Assembly: GCA_016720705.1 (NCBI GenBank)
Contig: JADKKB010000007.1
Location: 2,232,001-2,296,000, forward strand
DNA length: 64,000 bases
Origin: Chloracidobacterium sp.
Lineage (GTDB): Bacteria > Acidobacteriota > Blastocatellia > Pyrinomonadales > Pyrinomonadaceae
Direction: 5' to 3'
The position numbers were made by a program, and so were the translations under genes. This document shows, in pieces, positions 35,996 to 45,023 of this stretch. Position 1 is the first letter of the stretch. Every line of letters starts with the position of its first letter. Below the pieces are notes generated by a model, which did not search any database, was not told the origin of the DNA, and worked only from the letters and a program-made list of their open reading frames with translations.

Positions 35996-38134
35996 TTACT
36001 TGAGAGATACGTCATCGACGCGGAAAGTGGTCGTGACCGAAGTATCCATCGTCGAACGGAATTGAACCCTCACGGTCTGCCCCTTATAGGCAGCGAGATT
36101 CAGCGACTTTTGCGAATAGGTCGTCGCAGAGGCAACCTTGTTAAGGTTGCTGTATGTCGCGAGAGTCGCCAGCAGCGTGCCCGAAGTATTGCGAACCTCG
36201 GCAAACAGCTTGTCATACTGCTTGGTCGTGCTGGTTTCGCTGGAGGTCACATTGAGCCAGAACGTCAGCGTACCGGTAGCGGTCGTCGGGATGGCCACGG
36301 TCTGATATGACTGGCCTGTGGCTTTGTTGTTTACGCCAAAGTAAACATATCCCGTTCCGCCGTGCGGAGCGTTGCCGTTTGCGGTGTAGAAGTAACCGTT
36401 TCCGGATCCGACCCACGGGCTTGCCGATGTTTCAAATCCGCCGTTGACGAGCAGTTCATTGCCGCTCGGCGTCGGGGTCGGAGTCGGTGTCGGCGTCGAA
36501 CCGCCGGGACACGTTCCCACACCTACCGCACACCAACCGGTCGCAACTGTATTGTACTGAGCACTCGAAGCACCGAAAAGGTCGGTCGCAGCACTTAGCG
36601 TCGCCGTTCGAGCACCTGCAAAGTTGGTGCTGGCGGTCATATATACCGTCAACGCACGGTAGAAGACCTTAGCTGCGTCGGTGCCGCCGATACCTGTCAC
36701 AGCAACGCCGCTGATACGGTTGGTGCCGCCCGCCGCCATTAGATAAAAGGCGTGATTCTGAATACTCGAATTAGTGTGCACGCCGCACTGGTCATTGGCG
36801 TTCGACGCGGTGCAGGTGCCAGGGTAGAGTCGCAACGAATAGTGATCGGGATCGCCGACCGCATTCGGATTGTCCATCCTGCGTAGCGCGTCGCCGGCGG
36901 TTCCGGGCGTGTAGGCATCTTCGCCGATCTTCCACGTGTCTGCCGAAACGACGCCGCCGTCAGCGTAAAGTTCGACCATCGAGCCCATTATGTCGGACAT
37001 CGATTCGTTCAGAGCTCCGGACTCTTTAGCATAGGTCAGGTTAGCAGAGCGTTCGGTGACGCCGTGCGTCATCTCGTGGCCGCAGATGTCGATCGTCGTC
37101 AGCGGCGTGAAGGTCGAACCGTCACCGTCGCCGTAGGTCATCATATTCTGATACCAGAAAGCGTTGTTGTAGCCGCTGCCGAAGTGAACGCGTGAAGCGA
37201 CGATGCTTACGCCGTTCGACACAGCAGTGGTCGTTCCGGGGCCATAATTGCCGTCGATTCCGTTGCGTCCGTGGACCGATTGATAATAGTCAAAGGTCTT
37301 AGCGGCACCGTAATGGGCATCGACGCCCGCACGAGCATTGGTCGCGGTCCAATTGTCATCGGCATCGGTGTAGCGCGACTGCGTGCCGCCCGTGCCGGTC
37401 GACGTGTTGCCGGTATTGTTCATATTGAACGTACCCTGACGCCGCGTCGTGTCTTCCATATAGTAATTTGCCCCGGAAAGGCTTGTGCTGATGTTTATGT
37501 TGCCGCTGTAAAGCGACGAACCGGTGCCGGTCTGCAGATTGTTATAGCCATCGACGATCTCGCCGGTGTGTGCGTCCACAAAAACGACCGGTGCAGAGGT
37601 ATCGGCCGAACCGTCAAGACGCGGCGTCTCGACGCGATAGACGAGATGGTCGCGGTCGGTCGAGCGATAGACATACAATGCGATCTGTGACGCGCCGGTT
37701 ATCTGGGCACTGCCCGAATAGGCGTTCATCGCAAACATCGCCGCTTCTTTCTCAGAGAAATTAGGTTTTGTGTTGACTGCGACCGACTCTTTCAGATCGT
37801 CGGTAATGGTGGTCATTCTGCCGTCGGCGTCGAGGTGCACGATGGCCTCGCCTTCCCAAACCGGAACACCGTTCACGGTCTGTCTGACACGCGTGTGTGC
37901 CATCCGGAGTTCATCGATCTCAACTTTCTGGATCTGATATTCGTCAACATTGCCGATCGCCCTTTGGGCAGCACGGTAACGGAGAATGTCGAGACTGATC
38001 CGTTTAGCATTATCAAGTTCGTCTTGCGAACCGGTGGAAAATACCGCTTTGTTTGCTTCGGCACGTTTTGAAACGATGCCAAAGACCATCAGGACGCATA
38101 CTGCAACAGCAAGCAGGCCGAGAATTTTTTTCAC
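35996..38134 (-). CDS. Secreted M4 family (thermolysin-like) metallopeptidase
   Basis: 712 residues from GTG 38134 with AAAAGGAG upstream. A signal peptide (about 1-27), an FTP/PepSY propeptide (about 60-195) and the catalytic domain follow. Zinc ligands are GHEMTH (His353, Glu354, His357) and GALNESMSD (Glu377). After about 550 a Thr-Pro spacer (TPTPTPTPS) leads to a beta-sandwich (LLVNGGFETSASPWVG) like a carbohydrate-binding or PPC module. It cleaves proteins outside the cell. The catalytic spacing is standard. Confidence 0.95.
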   Translation of the reverse strand: MKKILGLLAVAVCVLMVFGIVSKRAEANKAVFSTGSQDELDNAKRISLDILRYRAAQRAIGNVDEYQIQKVEIDELRMAHTRVRQTVNGVPVWEGEAIVHLDADGRMTTITDDLKESVAVNTKPNFSEKEAAMFAMNAYSGSAQITGASQIALYVYRSTDRDHLVYRVETPRLDGSADTSAPVVFVDAHTGEIVDGYNNLQTGTGSSLYSGNINISTSLSGANYYMEDTTRRQGTFNMNNTGNTSTGTGGTQSRYTDADDNWTATNARAGVDAHYGAAKTFDYYQSVHGRNGIDGNYGPGTTTAVSNGVSIVASRVHFGSGYNNAFWYQNMMTYGDGDGSTFTPLTTIDICGHEMTHGVTERSANLTYAKESGALNESMSDIMGSMVELYADGGVVSADTWKIGEDAYTPGTAGDALRRMDNPNAVGDPDHYSLRLYPGTCTASNANDQCGVHTNSSIQNHAFYLMAAGGTNRISGVAVTGIGGTDAAKVFYRALTVYMTASTNFAGARTATLSAATDLFGASSAQYNTVATGWCAVGVGTCPGGSTPTPTPTPTPSGNELLVNGGFETSASPWVGSGNGYFYTANGNAPHGGTGYVYFGVNNKATGQSYQTVAIPTTATGTLTFWLNVTSSETSTTKQYDKLFAEVRNTSGTLLATLATYSNLNKVASATTYSQKSLNLAAYKGQTVRVQFRSTMDTSVTTTFRVDDVSLK

Positions 38135-38321
38135 AATTTGATCTCCTTTTAGATTCGGTTAAGCAGCCAGTAAGGGATAATAGACATCACCGCGCGTGAG
38201 GCACGGATCAAATCTATCATTAGCCAATATCGTCGTCTCTTCTATCAAAAGAACAGTTTTTTTTGTTAAAGAATATGGAAAGGCGGAATGAATATTATCA
38301 CCAATACCGATCGTGTCAAGT

Positions 38322-38747
38322 ATGAAAGGTCCTGATGAAGCAACCAGCGGTATTTTTTTGGCGCCGAGCAGTATCGGTCAAGTATTTAATTGGGACGAGG
38401 TTAGCGAGGTTCATCGCTCGCGCATCGGCATTTATCAGAGTCGAGGGTTGTTGGTCTCGCTGCTAACCGATTTTGGCAGGATCAATCCGTGCTACCCGGA
38501 CGTTCACGGCGAATCAAACAATATCATCCATTACACCGGATACGGACGCCGCGGCGATCAGAAACTTGATGTCCACAATCGGGCACTGATCGAAGCCGCT
38601 CAGACACAAATACCGGTCCCCTTATTTAACAAACTCGCGGTAAATCGTTGGGAATTTCTTGGCTTTTGGCGTGTGTCGGAACCCCGTTATGTTTTTGATG
38701 AAAGTCAGAATAGAATGGTGTGGAAATTCACATTACAAAAAGTCTGA
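38322..38747 (+). CDS. Stand-alone SRA/DUF3427-like domain protein
   Basis: 141 residues from ATG 38322 (GTG 38313 also possible). No signal peptide. The sequence IIHYTGYGRRGDQKLDVHNRALIEA followed by VPLFNKLAVNRWEFLGFWRV matches the pattern YTGxGxxGDQ...N(R/K)AL of SRA-like domains attached to restriction endonucleases such as ScoMcrA and DUF3427 helicases, which read modified DNA. Here no nuclease is fused. A role as a reader of modified DNA is inference; a partner nuclease is not in the window. It lies 19 bases before the S9 peptidase start and may be co-transcribed. Confidence 0.5.
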   Translation: MKGPDEATSGIFLAPSSIGQVFNWDEVSEVHRSRIGIYQSRGLLVSLLTDFGRINPCYPDVHGESNNIIHYTGYGRRGDQKLDVHNRALIEAAQTQIPVPLFNKLAVNRWEFLGFWRVSEPRYVFDESQNRMVWKFTLQKV

Positions 38748-38766
38748 AATGATCGGAGGATCGTAT

Positions 38767-40737
38767 ATGAATAGATTTGTCTGCGTTGCAATATTATCTT
38801 TGTTGCTTGCCGTCGCGGCTTCTGCACAGAATATTTGGTCGCCGGAGATGCAACTAAAAACAAAGACCATCGCTAGTCCGCGAGTTTCGCCGGATGGAAA
38901 CCACGTCGTGTACACGGTTTCAAACGAAGTGATGACCGCGGACAAGAGCGAATATGTGACCCAGATATGGCTGGCAACATCGGACGGCAAGGAGAATACT
39001 CAGCTCACATTTGCCGACAAATCTTCGACCAATCCAAAATGGTCGCCGGATGGCAAATGGATCGCGTTTACTTCGACCCGAAAAGACAATAAGAATAATC
39101 TGTTCTTTCTCCGCGCCAACGGCGGAGAAGCCGAAATGGCGACCGATCTGAAGGGCAGCATCGGTGATTTTGACTGGTCGCCCGATGGTAAATGGGTCGC
39201 CTATTCGATGACCGATGCGAAGTCCGACGAGGAAGAAAAGAACGACAAGGGCCGAAACGATTTTCGCTGGGTAGATGAAAATATCAAAATGGCCCGACTC
39301 TATGTATTGCCGGTCGCGAAGGATGCCGCGGGTAAACGCGACGCCAAAAAACTGACGAGCGACAACCGCAGCGTCACCGGTTTTGACTGGTCTCCGGACG
39401 GGGCGAAGATCGCGTTTGGCCACGTCGCAGATCCACGGGCGGATTTCTGGCCGACTTCGGACGTGTCGATCGTTGATGTCGCAAGCGGAAAGGTCTCGCC
39501 ATTCGCAAACACGACCGCTGCTGAGGCTTCGCCGAGCTATTCCCATGACGGAAAATGGATCGCGATGTCGGTCAGCGACGGCCCGGTCCGCTGGGCGCAA
39601 AGCAATCGGATATACGTATTTCCATCGACCGGCGGCAATGCGAAAATTATGCCGTTGTCGTACGACGGCCAGCCTGCCATAGTTGGGTGGACAGATGACA
39701 GTGCGAAGGTCTATTTCACCGAAGCGAAAGGAACGGGCACTGCCGTTTACGAGGTGAACGTCGCCACGAATGCGATCACCGAACGTCATCACGTGGGCGC
39801 CGTGATCTCGGGAATTTCCATGAGTCCGAGCGGAATATTTGGTATGGTCGTCCAGACGAGCGATCGAGCTCCCGAGGTTTTTGTGGCTCGGATGGAGCAG
39901 GAGGTGCCGACCCAAGTCTCGAACGTAAATGCCGACATAGCCAGGCAAAAAGTCGGCAGAACAGAGGTCGTAAAATGGAAGAGTAAAGACGGCCGCGAGA
40001 TCGAAGGCCTTTTAACCTATCCGAATAACTATGTCGCCGGCACGAAAGTGCCTTTCATTCTAAGTATCCACGGCGGGCCTGCCGGTGTCTTCCAACAAAG
40101 TTTTATTGGCGGCCGCGGTGTTTATCCGATCGCCACATTTGCGTCAAAGGGTTATGCGATCCTGCGTCCGAATCCGCGCGGTTCGAGCGGTTATGGAACA
40201 GAATTTCGGCGTGCGAATACGAAGGACTGGGGCGGAATGGACTATGAGGACATAATGTCCGGCGTCGACAAGGTGATCGAAATGGGAGTTGCCGATCCGA
40301 ACCGAATGGGAGTGATGGGCTGGAGCTATGGCGGATATATGACCTCGACGATCATTACAAAGACGAAACGGTTTAAGGCCGCGTCCGCTGGTGCTCCGGT
40401 CACAAATCTGATGAGCTTTAATGGAACGGCCGACATACCGGGATTTGTGCCCGATTATTTCGGCGGCCAATCGTGGGAAATTCCCGATATTTATTCAAAA
40501 CACTCCGCGATGTTCAACATCAAAGGTGTCTCGACGCCGACCCTCATCCAACAAGGCGACGCCGACGTCCGCGTCCCGATATCGCAGGGCTACGAACTTT
40601 ACAATGCGTTAAAGCAACAAGGTGTGCCTGTCAGAATGATCGTCCTGCCGCGCCAACCCCACGGCCCGACCGAGCCGAAAATGCAGCTCGCAGCCATGCA
40701 GAGCAATCTTGACTGGTTTGAGAAGTATTTGAAATGA
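38767..40737 (+). CDS. Secreted S9 family prolyl oligopeptidase-like peptidase
   Basis: 656 residues from ATG 38767 with GGAGG upstream. A signal peptide (1-20, ending AVAASAQ) is followed by a beta-propeller (PD40-like WSPDGKWIAF repeats, about 30-360), then an alpha/beta-hydrolase domain: GWSYGGYMT (nucleophile Ser), QQGDADVRVP (Asp) and PRQPHGP (His). It cleaves small peptides in the periplasm, similar to acylaminoacyl or dipeptidyl peptidases. The ORF's upstream extension to 38659 overlaps the SRA-like gene and is rejected. Confidence 0.94.
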   Translation: MNRFVCVAILSLLLAVAASAQNIWSPEMQLKTKTIASPRVSPDGNHVVYTVSNEVMTADKSEYVTQIWLATSDGKENTQLTFADKSSTNPKWSPDGKWIAFTSTRKDNKNNLFFLRANGGEAEMATDLKGSIGDFDWSPDGKWVAYSMTDAKSDEEEKNDKGRNDFRWVDENIKMARLYVLPVAKDAAGKRDAKKLTSDNRSVTGFDWSPDGAKIAFGHVADPRADFWPTSDVSIVDVASGKVSPFANTTAAEASPSYSHDGKWIAMSVSDGPVRWAQSNRIYVFPSTGGNAKIMPLSYDGQPAIVGWTDDSAKVYFTEAKGTGTAVYEVNVATNAITERHHVGAVISGISMSPSGIFGMVVQTSDRAPEVFVARMEQEVPTQVSNVNADIARQKVGRTEVVKWKSKDGREIEGLLTYPNNYVAGTKVPFILSIHGGPAGVFQQSFIGGRGVYPIATFASKGYAILRPNPRGSSGYGTEFRRANTKDWGGMDYEDIMSGVDKVIEMGVADPNRMGVMGWSYGGYMTSTIITKTKRFKAASAGAPVTNLMSFNGTADIPGFVPDYFGGQSWEIPDIYSKHSAMFNIKGVSTPTLIQQGDADVRVPISQGYELYNALKQQGVPVRMIVLPRQPHGPTEPKMQLAAMQSNLDWFEKYLK

Positions 40738-40762
40738 GTTTCAGACGCTCGAAGTGGTTTGA

Positions 40763-40888
40763 GTGCAAACAAAACCCAGATCTGAGGTCTATATCCTCGG
40801 TATCGAAGACAAGAAATACCTGGCCGAAGCCTACGGAAAAGACCTCGGGGGCGTGACCGGCTATTGCATCAGGTTCGCGGGCTCTTAA
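40763..40888 (+). pseudogene. Short protein-like fragment, possibly DUF1801-type
   Basis: A 41-codon frame from GTG 40763 reads RSEVYILGIEDKKYL, then KDLGGVTGYCIRFAG and stops. The rhythm resembles the end of DUF1801 proteins (VYI...LGxxxTGxxCIxF). No upstream half exists, so it may be a scrap left by deletion or a chance frame. Confidence 0.3.
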
Positions 40889-40967
40889 TGAAATAAACAC
40901 CGATGTACTCAAAGCGGCGGTTGTGTTTGTGTTCGAGAATACGAATGAAAAAGGGTGAGCTGAATTT

Positions 40968-41234
40968 ATGAAACTCGATGCACATTTCCGCTTTCGACTT
41001 GCTGTCTCCATGACGATATTATCAGCACTTCTTGCGGGTTATTTTAATGTAGGACCGCTCTACCTTTTTGGACTTCCGCTCGTCCCGTTGGCCATCAGCC
41101 TATTGATTCTTTGGACGACAAAGACATCGATCCTTAGAAAGGCATCCGCAACGCTATTCGCCATGCTTTTTATACCAGTCGGTTTCTTTATATGGGTTTG
41201 GTGGAATGGGATCACCGTTATTCGGAATGGGTAA
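40968..41234 (+). CDS. Small membrane protein, unknown
   Basis: 88 residues with a basic start and three hydrophobic segments (about 12-35, 38-52, 62-82). No family recognised. A weak GGGTGAG ribosome site lies upstream. It ends 24 bases before the DHFR-family pseudogene, inside a region rich in broken genes, so it may itself be a recent arrival or fragment. Confidence 0.5.
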   Translation: MKLDAHFRFRLAVSMTILSALLAGYFNVGPLYLFGLPLVPLAISLLILWTTKTSILRKASATLFAMLFIPVGFFIWVWWNGITVIRNG

Positions 41235-41257
41235 GGATCGCAGCAAAAGGAGAAACA

Positions 41258-41403
41258 ATGAGAAAACTAATTGCAGCTGAATTCATGACGATCGATGCGT
41301 CATACAGAACGCGGAAAATGAAGGTGATCGGTTTAAGTATGGCGGGTGATTTTCGCCGTATGCGGACGAGGTAAATGGAGCCGGCAGAGCTACTAATGTA
41401 TAA
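41258..41403 (+). pseudogene. DHFR-family (RibD C-terminal domain type) pseudogene, N-terminal part
   Basis: ATG 41258 has a perfect AAAGGAG site. The first frame reads MRKLIAAEFMTID, the hallmark start of DHFR-family proteins of the RibD-C (YyaP/YwjB) group. At about 41297 one base is missing (GATGCGTC where GATGGCGTC is expected). Shifting frame restores VIQNAENEGDRFKYGG, then a TGA at 41347-41349 where the family has Trp (GGW), then FSPYADEV and a stop at 41401. So a frameshift plus a TGG-to-TGA change. The rest of the gene is missing. Confidence 0.75.
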
Positions 41404-41410
41404 TGGCTAT

Positions 41411-41638
41411 ATGAATACTGTCATCGAAACCAATGTTGTTTCTTCATCCCCCGATGTGATGAGCGGTGCGGTGGTTTTTGCCGGAACTCGCGTGCCGGCG
41501 CAGAGCCTTTTGGACTACCTCGCGGGCGGACATACACTTGACGGGTTTTTGGATGACTTTCCGACAGTTAAGCGTGAGCAAGCCGTCGGACTTCTGCACG
41601 AGCTAAGTCATTCATTCGAACTGGCGCTCGAGAAATGA
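41411..41638 (+). CDS. DUF433 antitoxin-like protein
   Basis: 75 residues from ATG 41411. The family signature is clear: SSPDVMSGAVVFAGTRVPAQSLLDYLAGG, then LDGFLDDFPTVKREQAVGLL. DUF433 proteins bind DNA as winged or MerR-like helices and serve as antitoxins to DUF5615 PIN-like toxins. The stop codon overlaps the toxin start (ATGA at 41635-41638), the usual coupled arrangement. Since the downstream toxin is broken, this antitoxin may be orphaned. Confidence 0.85.
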   Translation: MNTVIETNVVSSSPDVMSGAVVFAGTRVPAQSLLDYLAGGHTLDGFLDDFPTVKREQAVGLLHELSHSFELALEK

Positions 41639-41958
41639 GAATTCTTATCGACGAGTGTCTTCCCAAAAGGCTAAAACTCGAATTTCCGGATCATTTTGTA
41701 CAAACCGTTCCAGAGGCTGGTTGGGCATCAAAGTAGAATGGCGAATTACTCCGGCTCGCGGAAAAGGAATTTGACGTTCTCCTCACTAACGACCGGAACA
41801 TCGAACATCAACAAAATTTGAAACAAGTCGCACTTGCCTTCATCGTTTTGGTCGCCGCAACGAACGACATCAACGACCTCATACCATTAGTGCCTGCCGT
41901 CAAAATCACATTGAACGATATCCAACCAGGCGAGATCAGATCAATTCAACGAGACTGA
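41635..41958 (+). pseudogene. DUF5615 PIN-like toxin, interrupted by an in-frame TAG
   Basis: From ATG 41635 the frame reads RILIDECLPKRL (with the first conserved Asp), then GWASK and a TAG at codon 34 (41734-41736), then continues in the same frame NGELLRLAEKEFDVLLTNDR, QVALAFIVLVAATN and ends at TGA 41958, 108 codons in all. Family members read GWASKxNGELL here, so a single substitution made the stop. Unless TAG is suppressed, a full toxin cannot be made. The intact family members are RNase-like partners of DUF433. Confidence 0.88.
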
Positions 41959-41961
41959 GCC

Positions 41962-42006
41962 ATTAGAAAAATAATTGCCGCTGAATTTATGCCGAGCGAT
42001 TGGTAG
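41962..42006 (+). pseudogene. Second DHFR-family N-terminal scrap
   Basis: Codons from 41962 read IRKIIAAEFMPSD then Trp and TAG, matching the start of the 41258 pseudogene in about 32 of 39 bases. The initiator ATG is ATT. The rest is absent. The two scraps bracket the DUF433/DUF5615 pair. Confidence 0.65.
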
Positions 42007-42056
42007 CCCAACCTATTCCTCGGGCGACCGGAACGCTGAGCGGATTCCCTGAGCGG

Positions 42057-44921
42057 CTATTGAATAAAGGCGTTTGGCACGGGAACATCTGACGCGATGC
42101 CCCAGCGGAATCCGGCAAAACCGGCGGTTGAATGCAACAAATACCAAATGCCATCGGACGGACGGTAAACCGCAACATCAGCCCGACCATCGCCGTCGTA
42201 GTCTGCCGGAACCGGCTTATCTCCATTTGATCCAAACGGAAAGATCGTGAACGAGCCTGAGCTGCTATTGATGATGTACCAGACGCCCGTTGATGGCCGG
42301 AATACCGCGAAATCCGTCTTTCCATCACCGTCAAAGTCCGCGGGCGAAGGAATGTCCTCGGCTATACCCCAACGGGTCGCCCGTTGAACGCCGTCGGCAC
42401 TGCTCAACCACCACCAATTGCCGTCCGATGGACGGTAGATCGCGGGATCGGCCTGGCCGTCACCATCAAAATCACCGATTACCGGCTTGTCGTCGGTGGC
42501 TCCGAACCAAATGTCGGACAGGGCTCCCGTGGTGCTGCTTATCCGATACCAGTGACCGTTCGACGGCCGATAAACGACGTAGTCCGCACGCGAATCACCG
42601 TCAATATCGGACGGCAAGGGAATGTCGCCGGGCTTGCCGAGATGATAGTTGATCTGCTGACCGTTGATAGTGCTGATTGACCAAAAGTCGCCGTTCGAAG
42701 GTCGATAGATCGCAATGTCGGTCTTCGAATCGCCGTCAAGATCGGAAGGGACCGGCACGTCGCCGGTGAGAGCGAATGTCGTCTGCATCAGGCTCAGATC
42801 AGAACTGCGGAGAATGTACCAGATGCCCTCGCTCGGCCTAAAAACAGCGACATCCGCTTTGCCGTCGCCATCAAAATCGAATGGACCTCGTCGCGTTGCG
42901 GGCTGTACGGGCTGCCAATCAACATTGTGTCCGTTCGTTACCATTATGGTGGCGTTCCCACCGGCTATCGGAAGAGACTCAACATTGTATGTGGACAGAC
43001 CGAATAATCTCGTATAGATGATTCGCGTCCCATCGGGCGAAAACGACGGCTTATAGATGAATCCGCTTAAGCCCATTGTAACCGGATTTGAGCCATCGGA
43101 ATTCGCAATATAAAACTCCGAGGTAAATGGCCCACTGTTGTAGCGTCGAAATAGAAGTTTGGTTCCGTCGGGCGAAAATGACGGAAAACCATCATAGATC
43201 GCAACCGCAGTTGACGGAAACGAGACCTGTGTCACGTTCGATCCGTCAACAGCATTCATTGTGTAAATCGCCGTCCGGCCCGTAGCATCATTGGGGCGAG
43301 CGAATGCGATCTTTGTTCCATCCGCTGAAAATGTAGGTTCGTCGTCCACGCCCGCGTTTTTGGTCAAACGTAGCTGATTTGAACCGTCCGCATTCATCGT
43401 GTAGATCTCGACGTTACCGTCCCGGTCGCTCGTGAACGCGATCCTAGCACCGTCGGGTGAATATACCGGATATTCATCAAAGCCCGCTACGTTAGTTAAT
43501 CGCTGGATTCCGGTCCCGTCAAAGTTGATACGATAGATCTCGAAGTTGCCGTCGCGATTCGAGCGGAACAAGACTTTGTTACCGTCCGGCGAGAAGGCCG
43601 CGTCCACGTTGATCCCGCCGGTCGTTAAAAGTGTGACGTCCGTTCCGTCCGCATTCGCGATATAGAGATCACTGCCACGCTCGAAGACGACTTTGCCATT
43701 GACCTTACAGCCAGGCATCGAGCAGGTCTGGCCGGCCGCGAAATCGGCAATGCGGTTTGCAATGACACCGCTGAAGATCTTTCGAGCGGGTGTGAAAATG
43801 TGGTTTGCGATTGTTGGCGTAACGGTATAGGAACCACCGCTGGGAAGGTTCCCGAAGTTAAACTCACCCAATGCGTTCGTGGTCGCGGTCGACGTTTCCG
43901 AGCCGGTCAGGTTGACTGTCACGCCGGCGAGGCTCTCGCCATTTCTGGCGATACGACCGCTGATCACGACGGTGTTTGGCTGGAGTACGACTGGCTGCCA
44001 CGCGGGGTTGTTATGTTCGGAGCGACCCGGGTTTAATGGATTGTCGGCTAGCACACGAAGCTGATTGCCGCCAACGGCATCCATAGTGTAAATGCCGTTG
44101 ACCGTGGTGCCGCGTCTGACAAACGCGATCTTGGTAGCGTCGTTGGACCACGAAGGGCTACTGTCCTCGCCGTTGTTGGTCAACGGAATTTCGTTGGTGC
44201 CGTCAATTTGGACGACGGATATGCCTGTGCCGGCCCGGGCAAAGATGATCTTAGTGCCGTCGGGCGACCAAGCGGGGCCGGAATTTGTGTCGTTGTTAAA
44301 TGTCACGCGGCTTTCATTTGTGCCGTCGCTATTGATGACCCAGACGTTGCCGCCCGATTGGAACGCGAGCATTGTGCCGTCGGGCGAATAGGCCGGAGCG
44401 GCGGGCGAGGGCTGAGTGATCGCCGCGAAGGCGGCTTGCGCCGTGCCGTTTGAGTTCATCGTCCAGATCTGGCCGTCGCGTTCGTAGGCGATCTTGTCGG
44501 CCGGGGACCACGACGGGTTATGTTCGGCGGTAGGCAAAGCTGTAATGGTCAAGTTGGCCTTGCCGCTTCCGTCGGCGTTCATCACCCAGAGCTCATTGTC
44601 GGTCTCGTAAACTATCTTCGTGCCGCTCGAGTTCCACGACGGGTTGTTATTGTAGATAGGCGGCACGCCGGCGCCGGCGAGGACTGCGGTGCCGGTTCCG
44701 TCGCTGTTGGACGTAGCGACAGAGATGTAGCCAAAACCGCCGGAAGCGAAATCGGTCCGGTCGTAGGCGAGCCTGCCGAGGGCGGTTGGTTGGGCGACCG
44801 CGTCCTTGGTCGAGGATCTTTGGGAGAGGACTCCGAAGCCGACAATTGCGACAAACACAAGAGCTATTGTCACGATCGTCCGATGTCCTAAAATCATTGA
44901 ACTCGTGGAAGTTCGATTCAT
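42057..44921 (-). CDS. Secreted PD40 beta-propeller protein with Cna-B-like domain and C-terminal FG-GAP cassette
   Basis: 954 residues from ATG 44921, with AAAAGGAG upstream. A signal or anchor helix (about 14-33) is followed by TolB-like PD40 repeats (about 40-320; WSPDGTKI units), a Cna-B-like insert (about 325-395; ISGRIARNGESLAGVTVNL), a second PD40 set (about 400-665), then six FG-GAP blades (about 670-954) that end ASDVPVPNAFIQ. It would be a large extracellular scaffold. Its cassette is the most divergent of the four in the window. Confidence 0.9.
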   Translation of the reverse strand: MNRTSTSSMILGHRTIVTIALVFVAIVGFGVLSQRSSTKDAVAQPTALGRLAYDRTDFASGGFGYISVATSNSDGTGTAVLAGAGVPPIYNNNPSWNSSGTKIVYETDNELWVMNADGSGKANLTITALPTAEHNPSWSPADKIAYERDGQIWTMNSNGTAQAAFAAITQPSPAAPAYSPDGTMLAFQSGGNVWVINSDGTNESRVTFNNDTNSGPAWSPDGTKIIFARAGTGISVVQIDGTNEIPLTNNGEDSSPSWSNDATKIAFVRRGTTVNGIYTMDAVGGNQLRVLADNPLNPGRSEHNNPAWQPVVLQPNTVVISGRIARNGESLAGVTVNLTGSETSTATTNALGEFNFGNLPSGGSYTVTPTIANHIFTPARKIFSGVIANRIADFAAGQTCSMPGCKVNGKVVFERGSDLYIANADGTDVTLLTTGGINVDAAFSPDGNKVLFRSNRDGNFEIYRINFDGTGIQRLTNVAGFDEYPVYSPDGARIAFTSDRDGNVEIYTMNADGSNQLRLTKNAGVDDEPTFSADGTKIAFARPNDATGRTAIYTMNAVDGSNVTQVSFPSTAVAIYDGFPSFSPDGTKLLFRRYNSGPFTSEFYIANSDGSNPVTMGLSGFIYKPSFSPDGTRIIYTRLFGLSTYNVESLPIAGGNATIMVTNGHNVDWQPVQPATRRGPFDFDGDGKADVAVFRPSEGIWYILRSSDLSLMQTTFALTGDVPVPSDLDGDSKTDIAIYRPSNGDFWSISTINGQQINYHLGKPGDIPLPSDIDGDSRADYVVYRPSNGHWYRISSTTGALSDIWFGATDDKPVIGDFDGDGQADPAIYRPSDGNWWWLSSADGVQRATRWGIAEDIPSPADFDGDGKTDFAVFRPSTGVWYIINSSSGSFTIFPFGSNGDKPVPADYDGDGRADVAVYRPSDGIWYLLHSTAGFAGFRWGIASDVPVPNAFIQ

Positions 44922-45023
44922 CCCGCTGACTCCTTTTAAGTCTATTTGAAATCCAATTCTCTCAAATTTGGCCGCGGTTCACAATAGAAATGCGGATGAG
45001 ACAATGTCCGGAGCGACATCGCC

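Noticed and set aside
36460..36500. Repeats in the Thr-Pro linker of the M4 peptidase that look like a tandem array
   Set aside because: They encode a TPTPTP spacer; not a CRISPR or mobile repeat.
38920..39948. 342-codon open frame on the minus strand
   Set aside because: Antisense to the S9 peptidase propeller, which has a signal peptide and full catalytic triad.
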